Assembly: GCA_964468635.1 (NCBI GenBank)
Contig: CAYXVR010000008.1
Span: 124,001-188,000 of the forward strand
Direction of reading: 5' to 3'
Source: Xiheibacterium sp964468635
GTDB taxonomy: Bacteria; Myxococcota_A; Polyangia; Nannocystales; Nannocystaceae
Length of the DNA stretch: 64,000 nucleotides
Shown here: piece after piece, positions 35,511-44,371 of the stretch
How positions within the stretch are numbered: the first letter of the stretch is position 1
Layout of the letters: every line of letters begins with the position of its first letter
Program-made: the position numbers and the translations under genes
Notes under the pieces: model-generated
What the model was told of the DNA's origin: nothing
Databases searched by the model: none
What the model saw: only the letters and a program-made list of their open reading frames with translations

Positions 35511-35568
35511 GACCGCGCGCGTCGCCCTCTCGCCAAAGTCGGGGGTTTCGAGGCAGCGTGGCCTCGCC

Positions 35569-36510
35569 ATGGCCCGACACCTCCGCAGCCTCATGGATTT
35601 CAGCGCCGCCGAAGTGGGGCGCGTCCTCGATCTCGCCGCTCGCGTGAAGAAGAGCCCGACGACCTACGACACGCGGCTCGCCGGCAAGTCGGTCGCGATG
35701 ATCTTCGCGAAGCAGTCCACGCGCACGCGCATCTCGTTCGAGGTCGGCATCCACCAGCTCGGCGGCCAGGCGCTCAACTTGTCGACGTCCGGCGGCACGG
35801 GCATGCAGATGGGCCGCGGCGAGACCGTCGAGGACACCGCGAAGGTGATGTCGCGCTACGTCCACGCCATCGTGATCCGCACGTTCGGCCAGGACCAGGT
35901 CGACGGGCTCGCCGAGCACGGCTCGATCCCGGTGATCAACGCGCTCACCGACATGTTCCACCCGTGTCAGGCGCTCGCGGATCTGCTGACGATTCGCGAG
36001 TGTCTCGGCGGCACCGAGGGCAAGAAGCTCGTGTACGTCGGCGCGGCCAACAACGTGTCGAACTCGCTGATGCTGGCCGGCCCGCGCTCGGGCATGGACG
36101 TGGTCGTGTGCTGCCCCGAGACGCTGCGGCCCAACCAGACCGTGCTCGACCGCGCGCGCAGCGACGCGCAGTCGGCCGGCACGCGCGTCGCGGTCGAGAC
36201 CAATCCGATCGAGGCGGTGAAGAGTGCCGACGTGATCTACACGGATACGTGGGTCAGCATGGGCGAGGAGGAACAGGCCAAGGCGCTGATCGCCAAGCTC
36301 GACGGCTATCAGGTCACGCGCCAGATGATGGAGGCGACCGGCAAGGAGTCGGCGCTGTTCATGCACTGCCTGCCGGCGCATCGCGGTGAAGAGGTGAGTG
36401 CCGACGTCATGGACGGGCGATGGTCGGTGGTGTTCGACCAGGCGGAGAACCGACTGCACGCGCAGAAGGCAGTGCTGCTGCTCCTGCTCGGGGGCGAGTC
36501 GTGGAGCTGA
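35569..36510 (+). CDS. argF: Ornithine carbamoyltransferase
   Basis: A 313-residue transcarbamylase making citrulline from ornithine and carbamoyl phosphate in arginine synthesis. The carbamoyl-phosphate loop KQSTRTRISFE, the QMGRGE segment, the HPCQALADLLT motif and the C-terminal ornithine-site loop FMHCLPAHRGEEV are all present, the last one distinguishing it from aspartate carbamoyltransferase. The length agrees with the anabolic enzyme. No other arg gene is nearby. ATG 35569 is the natural start. Its 3' end overlaps the start of the next gene by 10 bases. Confidence 0.95.
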   Translation: MARHLRSLMDFSAAEVGRVLDLAARVKKSPTTYDTRLAGKSVAMIFAKQSTRTRISFEVGIHQLGGQALNLSTSGGTGMQMGRGETVEDTAKVMSRYVHAIVIRTFGQDQVDGLAEHGSIPVINALTDMFHPCQALADLLTIRECLGGTEGKKLVYVGAANNVSNSLMLAGPRSGMDVVVCCPETLRPNQTVLDRARSDAQSAGTRVAVETNPIEAVKSADVIYTDTWVSMGEEEQAKALIAKLDGYQVTRQMMEATGKESALFMHCLPAHRGEEVSADVMDGRWSVVFDQAENRLHAQKAVLLLLLGGESWS

Positions 36511-37358
36511 GTGGTTCAGACCTCGCGCCGCGCTACGCCGACATCCTCGCGAGCTGCAAGCCGTTCCTCGTCACGTGGAGCGGCAACCTCGGCGCCCTCG
36601 ACCTCGCGCCGTTCGGGCTGGCCATCGCGCCCGAGCACCGCTTCGATCCCACGCGGCTGTCCAGCCGCGAGGTGATCGACGGACTGCACCACCTCGACGC
36701 GTTTTCGTTCGGCGGGCAGGAGATGCTGATGCCGCGCTGGGTGCTGTTCGACTGCGGCGAGTTCCCGGGCATCGTGTTCGGGTTCGGGCGCCCCGCCCAC
36801 GAGCTCGGGCCCGATCTGCGGCAGGCGTATCGCGTGGGCGACGCGGCGCACGACGAAGTGTTCGTGCCGTTGTCCATGTGGGTCGCGATCCGTTGCGCCG
36901 AGGACGGCGCGTGGTTCGGGCACAACCTGTCGTCGTGCAACTACGTGACTCGCACCGATTCGTTGCCGGGCATCGGCACGATCACGAAGGCGTACGCGAT
37001 CCGCCTGGCGAAGATCACGAAGCAGTACGGCGCGACGCAGTGGAGCAGCAACTCGCTGAACCTGCACCTCAGCCTCGGCGAGATGAACCTGCTCAACGCC
37101 TTCACGCCGGCGCACACGCATCCGGAGACGTTCACGTATCGCATCGACGTGGACTGGGCGCGGCTCACCGCGCCGCTGCGACCCGGCTGGAAGCGGCGCA
37201 CCACCGGTGGTGATCGCTACGTCGATGCCGACGACTCCGTGGCGATCCGCCAGCTGCACGACGAGCTCGAGGCCGGAAGCGCGTTCCGGCTCGCGCGCGT
37301 GGAAGAGCGTCCCGAGGCCGCCCGGCGGCTGTGGATCGACACGCTGACGCACGAGTGA
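36501..37358 (+). CDS. Conserved-looking hypothetical protein overlapping argF
   Basis: A 285-residue soluble protein starting at GTG 36501 inside the argF 3' end. There is no signal peptide or membrane helix. It is composed like a folded enzyme (MLMPRWVLFDCGEFPGIVFG, LSSCNYVTRTDSLPGIG, LSLGEMNLLNAFTPAHTHPE, WARLTAPLRPGWKRRTTGGD) but I do not recognise the family. The HTHPE stretch could be a metal site. The overlap with argF indicates co-expression, so it may act in or near arginine metabolism, which is only a guess from context. Confidence 0.65.
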   Translation: MELSGSDLAPRYADILASCKPFLVTWSGNLGALDLAPFGLAIAPEHRFDPTRLSSREVIDGLHHLDAFSFGGQEMLMPRWVLFDCGEFPGIVFGFGRPAHELGPDLRQAYRVGDAAHDEVFVPLSMWVAIRCAEDGAWFGHNLSSCNYVTRTDSLPGIGTITKAYAIRLAKITKQYGATQWSSNSLNLHLSLGEMNLLNAFTPAHTHPETFTYRIDVDWARLTAPLRPGWKRRTTGGDRYVDADDSVAIRQLHDELEAGSAFRLARVEERPEAARRLWIDTLTHE

Positions 37359-37365
37359 TGGCGTG

Positions 37366-37719
37366 ATGCGCTTCGCGATCGCGGCGGTGCTCGGTGGACT
37401 CGTCGGTTGCGCGTCCGCGCAGAGCACGTGCCCGGCGCGCGGCGGGCGGTGGTACGCGTCGGGCGTCGACACGCGGCTGCCCGGCTCGTGCGTGATGCCG
37501 GCCGTCGACACCGGACAGCCGTGCACGCACGGCGATCAGTGCAACGCCGGCCACTGCGGATGCCCGGCCGGCGGCGAAGCGACCCGGGTGGGCGGGCACC
37601 TGAACGGCGAGTGTCCCGAGTTCCCCGCGCGGCCCGAGGACGGCGAGATCTGCGTCGTCGAGCACGGTCTGCGGCGCGCGCGAGCGTTCGAGTCCACCGC
37701 GCCGCCGCATCCGGGCTGA
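37366..37719 (+). CDS. Small Cys-containing lipoprotein
   Basis: A 117-residue lipoprotein with leader VLGGLVGC (about Cys15) and a mature part containing eight to ten Cys (GSCVMPAVDTGQPCTHGDQC, GHCGCPAGG, GECPEF). It resembles the short Cys repeat units of the larger lipoproteins in this window. It follows the hypothetical gene by 7 bp and converges with the halogenase-like gene, leaving one base between the stops. The function is unknown. Confidence 0.65.
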   Translation: MRFAIAAVLGGLVGCASAQSTCPARGGRWYASGVDTRLPGSCVMPAVDTGQPCTHGDQCNAGHCGCPAGGEATRVGGHLNGECPEFPARPEDGEICVVEHGLRRARAFESTAPPHPG

Positions 37720-37720
37720 A

Positions 37721-39355
37721 TCACTCGCCGAAGACACGCACGAGAGCGTAGCCGTTCGGAGGCGCGTGCAGCTGCGGCACGACCGATGTCCGAACGCGAC
37801 GCCAGAACTGTGCGAGCGACTCGCCAGCCCGCGTGTCCGCGCTCGCGATCACGTCGATCGCCCAGCGCAGCACGTCGCCGACACCGGGCACGGAGATGGG
37901 ATCGTTGCCGTGGCGCGGCGCGATGCCGTCGACGTGGAAGTTCCGAGTGCGGCGCAGCGTGGGCGCCGACGGGTCCGCGGGCTCGACGATCACGAAGAGC
38001 GAGCTGCCGCGATCCGGGCCCTCGCCGTCGTCGTCGTCGGGTGGCTTGCGGAGGTGGACGCACAGGAAGCCGAGCGCGTCCGGGTCGGCTCCGTCGAGAT
38101 CGGGAGCGTCGACATCCGCGGTGCGATCGGCCCGACGCTGCTGCGTCTGCGCGCGCACGTCGTCGAGCGCGAGGTTCTGCACGAGGCCGCTCGTGAGCAC
38201 CACGAACGCCTTCTGCGGCCGCAACGCCGTGCTCTCCTGCATCAGGATGCGCTTGCTCTCCCAGAAGTAGTCCTCGCGGTGCAGGTTCTGCTGGTAGTAG
38301 AAGCGAACCATCCGCAGCAGGTCCGCGAACACACCGAGATGGTGCTTCCCGTACGACGTGCGCGCCTCGGCCTCGTCGGCACCATCGCGGATCGTCGCGA
38401 TCGCCGTCCGACCGGCGTGCCACCCCGAATGCAGCGCGAGCATCACTCCGGTCGAGAGCACTGGATCGATGAAGCCCGCGGCATCGCCGACCGCGAGCCA
38501 ACCGGGGCCGGCGACATCACGCATGCGCCAGCTCCAGTCGCGCTCGTGCCGAACGTCGGTGCTGCGACGAGCATGGGGGCCGAGTACCGCCCGGAGCTCG
38601 TCGCATGCGCGGAGCTCGGCATCGAAGTCGGGTCGCGGCGGGGAGCGGCGTTCCGCCGCATCCGTCTGTACGACGCCGACCGAGGTGAGCTCGGCGGACA
38701 GCGGGAACATCCACCACCACTGATCGCGATCCGCGACGAACAGCGCCTGCTCGGCTCGCGGCGCCGGCAAACGACCCGCATCGGCGAAGTGAGCCCACAT
38801 CGCCTGGTGGCGGAGGCCGGGAATCGACTCGCGCAGCGCGAGTGCGCGTCCGATCATCGCGGACTGTCCAGTGGCGTCGACGACGACGCGCGCGTGCGTG
38901 ACGTTCGGCTCGCCGCCGTCGCGGGTACGCCAGCGGACACCGACGACGCGATCGCCCGACCACAGCGGCGCGTCGGCCACGGTGCGCTCGTGCAGGACGG
39001 CGCCCGCGCGGCGCGCCGCGTCGAACAGGATCGCGTCGAAGCGAGCCCGCTCGACGAGCCAGGCGTGATCGTACTCGTCGCTGTCGGCGAACCACAGGTC
39101 CCAGCGCGGCGTTCGTCCCCAGTGCACGAGCGTGCTGCCGCTCTTGCGACCGAAGCCCGCCGCCTCCACGGCTGCGAGCGCGTCGATGTCCGCGAGGATG
39201 GGGATGATGCCGGGCAACAGGCTCTCGCCGACGTGCGCGCGGGGATGCGTGCCGGCCTCGAACAAGGCGACGCGCAGTCCGGCGCGCGCGGCCACGGCCG
39301 CCGCGGTGCAGCCGGCCGGTCCGCCGCCGATCACGACGACATCGACGTCGTTCAT
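37721..39355 (-). CDS. Flavin-dependent halogenase-like monooxygenase
   Basis: A 544-residue FAD enzyme. It has the dinucleotide fold VVVIGGGPAGCTAAA (6-20), HVGESLLPG (41-49), GFGRKSGSTLVHWG with Lys71 where variant-B flavin halogenases (CmlS type) have their active-site lysine, QWWWMFPLS in place of the WxWxIP motif, and GDAAGFIDPVLSTGVMLA for FAD phosphate and chloride-site region. It therefore belongs to the flavin halogenase/hydroxylase group, though actual chlorination cannot be concluded. Its ATG overlaps the radical SAM stop (ATGA, 39352-39355), so the two enzymes are coupled. The preferred start is M at 39355, not the open frame further upstream. Confidence 0.85.
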   Translation of the reverse strand: MNDVDVVVIGGGPAGCTAAAVAARAGLRVALFEAGTHPRAHVGESLLPGIIPILADIDALAAVEAAGFGRKSGSTLVHWGRTPRWDLWFADSDEYDHAWLVERARFDAILFDAARRAGAVLHERTVADAPLWSGDRVVGVRWRTRDGGEPNVTHARVVVDATGQSAMIGRALALRESIPGLRHQAMWAHFADAGRLPAPRAEQALFVADRDQWWWMFPLSAELTSVGVVQTDAAERRSPPRPDFDAELRACDELRAVLGPHARRSTDVRHERDWSWRMRDVAGPGWLAVGDAAGFIDPVLSTGVMLALHSGWHAGRTAIATIRDGADEAEARTSYGKHHLGVFADLLRMVRFYYQQNLHREDYFWESKRILMQESTALRPQKAFVVLTSGLVQNLALDDVRAQTQQRRADRTADVDAPDLDGADPDALGFLCVHLRKPPDDDDGEGPDRGSSLFVIVEPADPSAPTLRRTRNFHVDGIAPRHGNDPISVPGVGDVLRWAIDVIASADTRAGESLAQFWRRVRTSVVPQLHAPPNGYALVRVFGE

Positions 39356-40485
39356 CGCGCGAGCTCCGGCGGCAGCTCGTCGCGCCACACGTCGACCGAG
39401 CGGGTGCGCAACGCGTCCGCCAGCGCGCTGGCCCGCTCACGCTGCCATGCGTCCGTGCGGGCCTCGCTCCACCGGGGATCGTCGAACAGCGCGGTCGCGG
39501 ACTCTTCGCCGTGCAGCACGGCGATCGCGACACCGTCGCACGTCGCCGCGAGTGCGTCGGCGAGCGCACCGACGTCGCACGGCAGGAGCGGCTGCACGAC
39601 GGCGAACGTGCGTGCACCCGCGGCCCGCATGGTCGTCAGCACGTGGATGCGCTCGGCGATGCTCGCGGCGCGGGGCTCGAAGTGCGCGCGCACCTCGTCA
39701 TCGATCGTCGGCAACGACACACCGACCCACGGCGCGCGCAGGGCCGCGATGCGATCGACGTCGTCGAGCACGCTCGCCGAGCGCGTGAGCACGAGAACCG
39801 CGTCCGGCCAGTCGCGCAGCTCGTCGAGGCACGCACGCGTGAGGCGGAGGCGGCGCTCGAGCGCCTGGTACGGGTCGCTCGTGATCGGACAGAACTTGAT
39901 CGGCAACGGAGGCGCCGTCGCGAGCTCGCCCCGCAGCACCTCGGCTGCGTCGATGCGGGCGTCGACCCACGAGCCCCACGGCGCCTGGGGCAGCCCGAGC
40001 AGCGCGCGCATGGGCTGCAGTCGCGACTGCGCGTAGCAGAAGCGACAGCCGATCGCGCAGCCGCGATAGGGGCTCGTTCTATAGAAGGATCGGAGCCCGG
40101 TCCGGGTGGGGGCGAGCATCCGTCCACCCTGCAGCTCGCGGATGCGCGGGGCGTCGTGCGGCGTGGCGAGCTCCCGAGCGATCGCGTGCTCGTGCGGCGC
40201 GATCGCATCCGCGACGGCGCGGCACGCCGCCAGCGCGCGGGTCGGCGCGGGCGCGCCGTCGTGCACGCGATAGCCGATCGCGAAGACCTCCGTCAGGACG
40301 CGCTCGTGCCTCGCCGACGCGCGCGGCACGAGCTCCACCTCGAGCGCAGCACCGTCGACGTCGAGCTCGAGCGCGAGTCCGGTCTCACCCACGATCGCGA
40401 CGATCCGCGAGCCGTCGGCGAGCCGATCGCCGGGACCGAGCGCCCCGAGCAGTGCCGCGACGACGGCTTCGGGCTCGCGGACCAT
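39352..40485 (-). CDS. Radical SAM protein of the SPL-like group
   Basis: A 377-residue protein with the radical SAM cluster motif CAIGCRFC (C143, C147, C150) in SPYRGCAIGCRFCYAQ, followed by the SAM-binding region (ELATAPPLPIKFCPITSDPY) and a TIM-barrel body (DDVDRIAALRAPWVGVSLPT). The pattern CxxxCxxCYAxS with ITSDPYQxxE is that of the SPL family of Rv2578c-like proteins, whose substrates are not known. Residues 1-130 form an additional N-terminal domain with GDRLADGSRIVAIVGETGLA. It begins 1 bp after the pilin-like lipoprotein stop and ends overlapping the halogenase-like gene, so it is the centre of a three-gene unit. Confidence 0.87.
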   Translation of the reverse strand: MVREPEAVVAALLGALGPGDRLADGSRIVAIVGETGLALELDVDGAALEVELVPRASARHERVLTEVFAIGYRVHDGAPAPTRALAACRAVADAIAPHEHAIARELATPHDAPRIRELQGGRMLAPTRTGLRSFYRTSPYRGCAIGCRFCYAQSRLQPMRALLGLPQAPWGSWVDARIDAAEVLRGELATAPPLPIKFCPITSDPYQALERRLRLTRACLDELRDWPDAVLVLTRSASVLDDVDRIAALRAPWVGVSLPTIDDEVRAHFEPRAASIAERIHVLTTMRAAGARTFAVVQPLLPCDVGALADALAATCDGVAIAVLHGEESATALFDDPRWSEARTDAWQRERASALADALRTRSVDVWRDELPPELAR

Positions 40486-40486
40486 G

Positions 40487-41857
40487 TCATTCCGACTCGC
40501 GATCGATGTACAGACCGGCAGCGCCGTTGATGCCGTTCTCGTCGGCCTCTGCGGCGCGCTCGAACGTCGAGTACACGCCGTCGTGATCGAGATCGCCGAA
40601 CGCCTGCACGGTGAACTGGCACTTGCCGTAGCCACCCGGCGTGTTCGACCACTTGAAGTCGTAGTGGAAGTAGTGCTTGTCCTCGACCTGGAAGTGGAGC
40701 GCGTTCCACACCTTGTTGTCGGTCCACAACTGCGCGCCGTAGCTCGATGGCGTGCATCCACTCGAGCAGTCCACGGACAAGGGCGGTGTGATTCCGGCCG
40801 ATCCCGCCGCGCGGCCGTCGTTCGGGCACCCATGGGTGACAGCCATCGACGTGGGGTCGACGCGCTCCTCGTCGAAGTACGCGGCCGCGCCGTCGAACAT
40901 CTTCGCGACGTGGATGCGCGCTTCCGACGTCTTCGATCGGTTCATGTACTTCGTGAACGAGCCGATCGTCGAGTCGATCAGCTCGGACACCGGCACCTTC
41001 ACCTTGGCGCGGACGATGGCGCCGTCCTGCTCGAACGCGAGGCTGTCGACCGCGCCTTTCGGCACACCTTGCTCGATCGCCATGGCCTTGCCGCCGTCGA
41101 CGAGCGCCTGCACGGCATCCTTCGCGGCCGTGGCCGACGCCTCGTCGGAGAACGCCGCGGACGCGACGATGTCGAGCTCGGTCGTCACGTTCACGCCGCC
41201 GGCCACGCGCAGCAGGCCCTTCGCCGGCGTCTCGGCCAGGAACCCCGCGGCGATCGTGGGCACCTCGCCCGCGAACCACACGTGCCGATCGCGATCGGCC
41301 AGCGCGACCGCGTCCTTCAGGTAGAAGTCGACGGCTGCCTTGCCCTCGCCCTTCATGCGCTGTTCGACGGCCTCGACCCATCCCTTGCTCGCGAGCACGA
41401 AGGCGTCGTCGCCCATGCCCCAGCCCTTGACCTTGCCTCCGTCGAGGTCGAGCACGGTGCGTCCGTCGCTCTCGCTCACCACGATCGGTGTGCCCTCGTC
41501 CTTCGGCAGCTTGCCCACCGCGCATTCGACCGCGCTCTTCTTGCCGACGTTCGGCATCTCGACCGCGGCGACCCAGTTCTGTCCTGCGACGTCGAACCCG
41601 ACGACGTAGCTCTTCATCGTCTCGAAGTCGAGCCCGCACTCGGATTTCAGAGAGTCCGACAGCGCCTTCGCTTCCGCGTTCTGGTCGACGAACGCCTTCG
41701 TCTTCGCGTAGAGCTCGCTCTTCAGCAGGGCCTGCGCGTCGACGCTGACGATGCCGGTGGCGCCGTCGGGCACGAGCTCTTCGATCTTCCCGCGCGTGGG
41801 CTTGCAGGCGACGACGAGAAGGGCACCGACGAGGAGCGCACGCGCAGGGAACGACAC
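40487..41857 (-). CDS. Lipoprotein with pilin-like C-terminal domain
   Basis: A 456-residue lipoprotein starting at GTG 41857, leader ALLVGALLVVACKP (about Cys15). Residues 30-300 form a mixed alpha/beta domain (VSVDAQALLKSELYAKTKAF, VGFDVAGQNWVAAVEMPNVG) that I do not recognise. Residues 320-456 (IHVAKMFDGAAAYFDEERV, SVDCSSGCTPSSYG, NALHFQVEDKHYFHYDFKW, FTVQAFGDLDHDGVYSTFER) look like the C-terminal globular domain of myxobacterial type IV pilins. The pilin domain lacks its usual N-terminal helix, so this is a fusion to a lipid anchor and not a pilus subunit. First gene of the operon with the radical SAM and halogenase-like genes. Confidence 0.72.
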   Translation of the reverse strand: MSFPARALLVGALLVVACKPTRGKIEELVPDGATGIVSVDAQALLKSELYAKTKAFVDQNAEAKALSDSLKSECGLDFETMKSYVVGFDVAGQNWVAAVEMPNVGKKSAVECAVGKLPKDEGTPIVVSESDGRTVLDLDGGKVKGWGMGDDAFVLASKGWVEAVEQRMKGEGKAAVDFYLKDAVALADRDRHVWFAGEVPTIAAGFLAETPAKGLLRVAGGVNVTTELDIVASAAFSDEASATAAKDAVQALVDGGKAMAIEQGVPKGAVDSLAFEQDGAIVRAKVKVPVSELIDSTIGSFTKYMNRSKTSEARIHVAKMFDGAAAYFDEERVDPTSMAVTHGCPNDGRAAGSAGITPPLSVDCSSGCTPSSYGAQLWTDNKVWNALHFQVEDKHYFHYDFKWSNTPGGYGKCQFTVQAFGDLDHDGVYSTFERAAEADENGINGAAGLYIDRESE

Positions 41858-41901
41858 GAGGCCGAGCCTACCGCGATGCTCGACGGTGCGACACCTGCAC
41901 G

Positions 41902-43248
41902 TCACGGCGTGTACGCGGCCACCCACGCATCGAGACCCGTCTGCTCGTGGGCGAGCTCGCCGGCCACGACGATCACGTGGTCCTCGCGGATGGCGACGGT
42001 CCACGCCTTGTGGTCGCCGACGGCGAGCTCACCGGTGATCTCGCGTCGCCATGCGAGCGAGCCGTCGACGGCGTACTTCACCAAGAGGGCGATCTTGCCG
42101 AGGCCGAGGTCCACCCAGCCCGCCACCGCGATCTCGCCGCTGGGTCCGATCGCGACGCCATGGTAGTTGCCGAGGTCTTCTTGCTCGATGTCGTCGAGCA
42201 GTCGACCACCGGTGTCGCGGCGCATCAGCCAGCCGTTGCTCTCGGAACCGAACTGCACGTCGCCGACCGTGGCGACGGCACCGCCGGGGATCACGGTGGC
42301 GCCGTACGCCGCATCCGAATCGCCGCCGAGCTCGAGCACGTCGTACTCCCACGCGACGTTGGTGCTGTCCTGGTAGAGCGCGCGCACGAATCCGCGGCGC
42401 GGCTCGTACGTCTCGCCCGACACGATCACGCGATTGTTGCCCTGCGCCACCGCCCACACGACCGAGGCCGTGGGCATGCTGCCATTCGGTTCGTCGAACG
42501 TGGCGATCAGATCGAGCTCGCTCGAGAACTGGAACAACGCGGCCGTCTCGTCCGCCAGCTGGCCGGCGACCCACACCTGCTGGCCGTCGGACGTCGCATC
42601 GTGCACGCGCCCGGGGATCACGACCTCGTCGACCAGCGCACCGTCGGCATCGAGCGCGTGCACGAAGAGCATCTGGTTGTCGCCGGTGCCCGCGAGCACG
42701 GAGCCGTCGAGGAACCGCGCCGCGCCCCAGGCCGACGTGTCGCCCGCGTCCGTCACCGAGTGACGATGGCTCCACAGCCTCGCGCCGTCGGGCGAGATCC
42801 GCACCTGCTCGGCCTGCCAGCCGACCTCGGTGTGGGACTGGCCGCCGGTGACGACGCTGCCGTCGTCGAGCAGTCCGAGGTCGTGCACCGTGTCGAAGCC
42901 CGCCTGGCCACCGTCCCACACGAGCTGCCACAGCTGAGTCCCGGAGTCCGTGCAATCGACGTTGCAGCCGTCGCCGTCGACCTCGTTCATGTCGTCGCAC
43001 GTCTCGACGCCCTCGACGATCCCGTTGCCGCAGCTCGACGGCACGCCGGTGTCGCTGCCGGATTCCTCCGGAGCCGTCGCCGACGGATCGTCGTCCGCCG
43101 ACGTCGCGGACGTCGCGGACTCGCCCGCGCTCGACGTGTCGGCCGCGGTGCCGCCGTCGATCGGCCCGTCGTAGTGGGGATTGGGCATGCACCCCGCCGT
43201 CCACGCACTCGCGCAGCCCCAGCCGAACAGGGTGCAGCACCGCCTCAC
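41902..43248 (-). CDS. Beta-propeller-like lipoprotein
   Basis: A 448-residue lipoprotein starting at GTG 43248, leader ending TAGC (about Cys20). A Ser/Thr/Asp stalk and one DUF4215 unit (CGNGIVEGVETCDDMNEVDG) precede about 330 residues of repeating beta units with GGxxxxxxxVxxxxDGARLWSH-like and FDTVHDLGLLDDGSVVTGGQ stretches, consistent with a six- or seven-bladed propeller of the PQQ or delta-endopropeller kind. No enzyme motif is visible. It lies 44 bp upstream of the pilin-like lipoprotein, same strand, possibly in the same transcript. Confidence 0.82.
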   Translation of the reverse strand: MRRCCTLFGWGCASAWTAGCMPNPHYDGPIDGGTAADTSSAGESATSATSADDDPSATAPEESGSDTGVPSSCGNGIVEGVETCDDMNEVDGDGCNVDCTDSGTQLWQLVWDGGQAGFDTVHDLGLLDDGSVVTGGQSHTEVGWQAEQVRISPDGARLWSHRHSVTDAGDTSAWGAARFLDGSVLAGTGDNQMLFVHALDADGALVDEVVIPGRVHDATSDGQQVWVAGQLADETAALFQFSSELDLIATFDEPNGSMPTASVVWAVAQGNNRVIVSGETYEPRRGFVRALYQDSTNVAWEYDVLELGGDSDAAYGATVIPGGAVATVGDVQFGSESNGWLMRRDTGGRLLDDIEQEDLGNYHGVAIGPSGEIAVAGWVDLGLGKIALLVKYAVDGSLAWRREITGELAVGDHKAWTVAIREDHVIVVAGELAHEQTGLDAWVAAYTP

Positions 43249-43321
43249 CGCTGCCCAGGATAGCGCCGTTGTCCGGTCGATGCGCCAGCGGGACGAACCT
43301 CTCGGTTAGCATGGCCATCGC

Positions 43322-44371
43322 GTGCGATCGGTCTCCACGCGAAGGTGCTCGCGAGCTGTCGCCGCGTTCGCGGCCGCGCTGCAGATGTTCGCGGTCGCGC
43401 ACGTCGCCGACGCACGCGTGTCGGTCGTGTATGCGGCCTCGCACGAGGCACCGCCGGTGCCGTCCGGCGGCGGCGCCGACCCGGCGAACCCGCAGCCGCG
43501 GACGCGGATCGTCGTGCTCGCGCCGCGGCTGGAGGGCGACGTGTCGAGCGCGGCCGCCGGCACGATCGTCGAGGCATTGCACGACGGATTGCGGCGCGGT
43601 GCGGTCGAGGTCGTCGCGTCGGACATCGCTGCGCTCGATTGCGAGGACGTCTCGTGTCGGCGCGACGCCATGCGCACGGCGGGTGCGGACCAACTCGTGA
43701 CCATCGAGGTCGCCGGTGCGCGTCGCGACTACGACGTGGTGATCACGCTCGTGAACGGAGAGAGCGGCGACGAGGTCGCGCGCGTCGAACGACGGTGCGA
43801 GTTGTGCGGCGTCGCGGAGCTCGCCGAGCACGTCGACGCGCAGGCAGCCGCGCTGCTCGCTCGTCTGCAGTCGCAGAACGCGACACCGGCGACGCTGGTG
43901 GTCCGCTCCACCCCGCCGGGCGCGCTCGTGCGGATCGACGAGCAGGTCGTCGGCGAGACCCCGATCGATCGCCGCGTCGAAGTGGGCACCCACGTGCTGC
44001 ACCTCGCGTTGAAGGGCTACGTGGACGAGCAGCGCCGCTTCGAGGCGCTCGCCGGCGTGCGCGAGACGATCGCCGTGGACCTCGTGCCGTTGCCCGACGG
44101 CGACCGACGCAAGCGGATGCGCGCGGGTGGCTTCGCCGCGCTCGCGATCGGAGCGGCCGTGACGGCGGCCGGGCTCACGCTCGTCGGCATCCACGCGCGC
44201 CCCAACGTGAGCAAGTGCAGTGGCGACGACATCGACGCCGACGGCGACTGCAAGTACCTCTACGACACACGCACGCCGGGCATCGTGCTGTCGTCGATCG
44301 GCGTCGCGACGCTCGTCACCGGCATCACGCTCGTCGCCGTCGCGGCGCGCAAGCGAAAGGCGAAGCGTTAG
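43322..44371 (+). CDS. PEGA-domain exported protein with C-terminal membrane helices
   Basis: A 349-residue protein starting at GTG 43322 with a signal-like N-terminus (AVAAFAAALQMFAVAHVADA). Residues 50-190 form an alpha/beta domain. A PEGA domain follows (about 195-260: ATLVVRSTPPGALVRIDEQV, VGETPIDRRVEVGTHVLHL), then one membrane helix (GGFAALAIGAAVTAAGLTLV), a polar loop and a second (GIVLSSIGVATLVTGITLVA), ending with a Lys/Arg-rich tail. PEGA domains usually sit in surface-facing or kinase-linked proteins. It converges with the adjacent kinase (4-bp overlap), so a shared role is possible but not shown. Confidence 0.82.
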   Translation: MRSVSTRRCSRAVAAFAAALQMFAVAHVADARVSVVYAASHEAPPVPSGGGADPANPQPRTRIVVLAPRLEGDVSSAAAGTIVEALHDGLRRGAVEVVASDIAALDCEDVSCRRDAMRTAGADQLVTIEVAGARRDYDVVITLVNGESGDEVARVERRCELCGVAELAEHVDAQAAALLARLQSQNATPATLVVRSTPPGALVRIDEQVVGETPIDRRVEVGTHVLHLALKGYVDEQRRFEALAGVRETIAVDLVPLPDGDRRKRMRAGGFAALAIGAAVTAAGLTLVGIHARPNVSKCSGDDIDADGDCKYLYDTRTPGIVLSSIGVATLVTGITLVAVAARKRKAKR

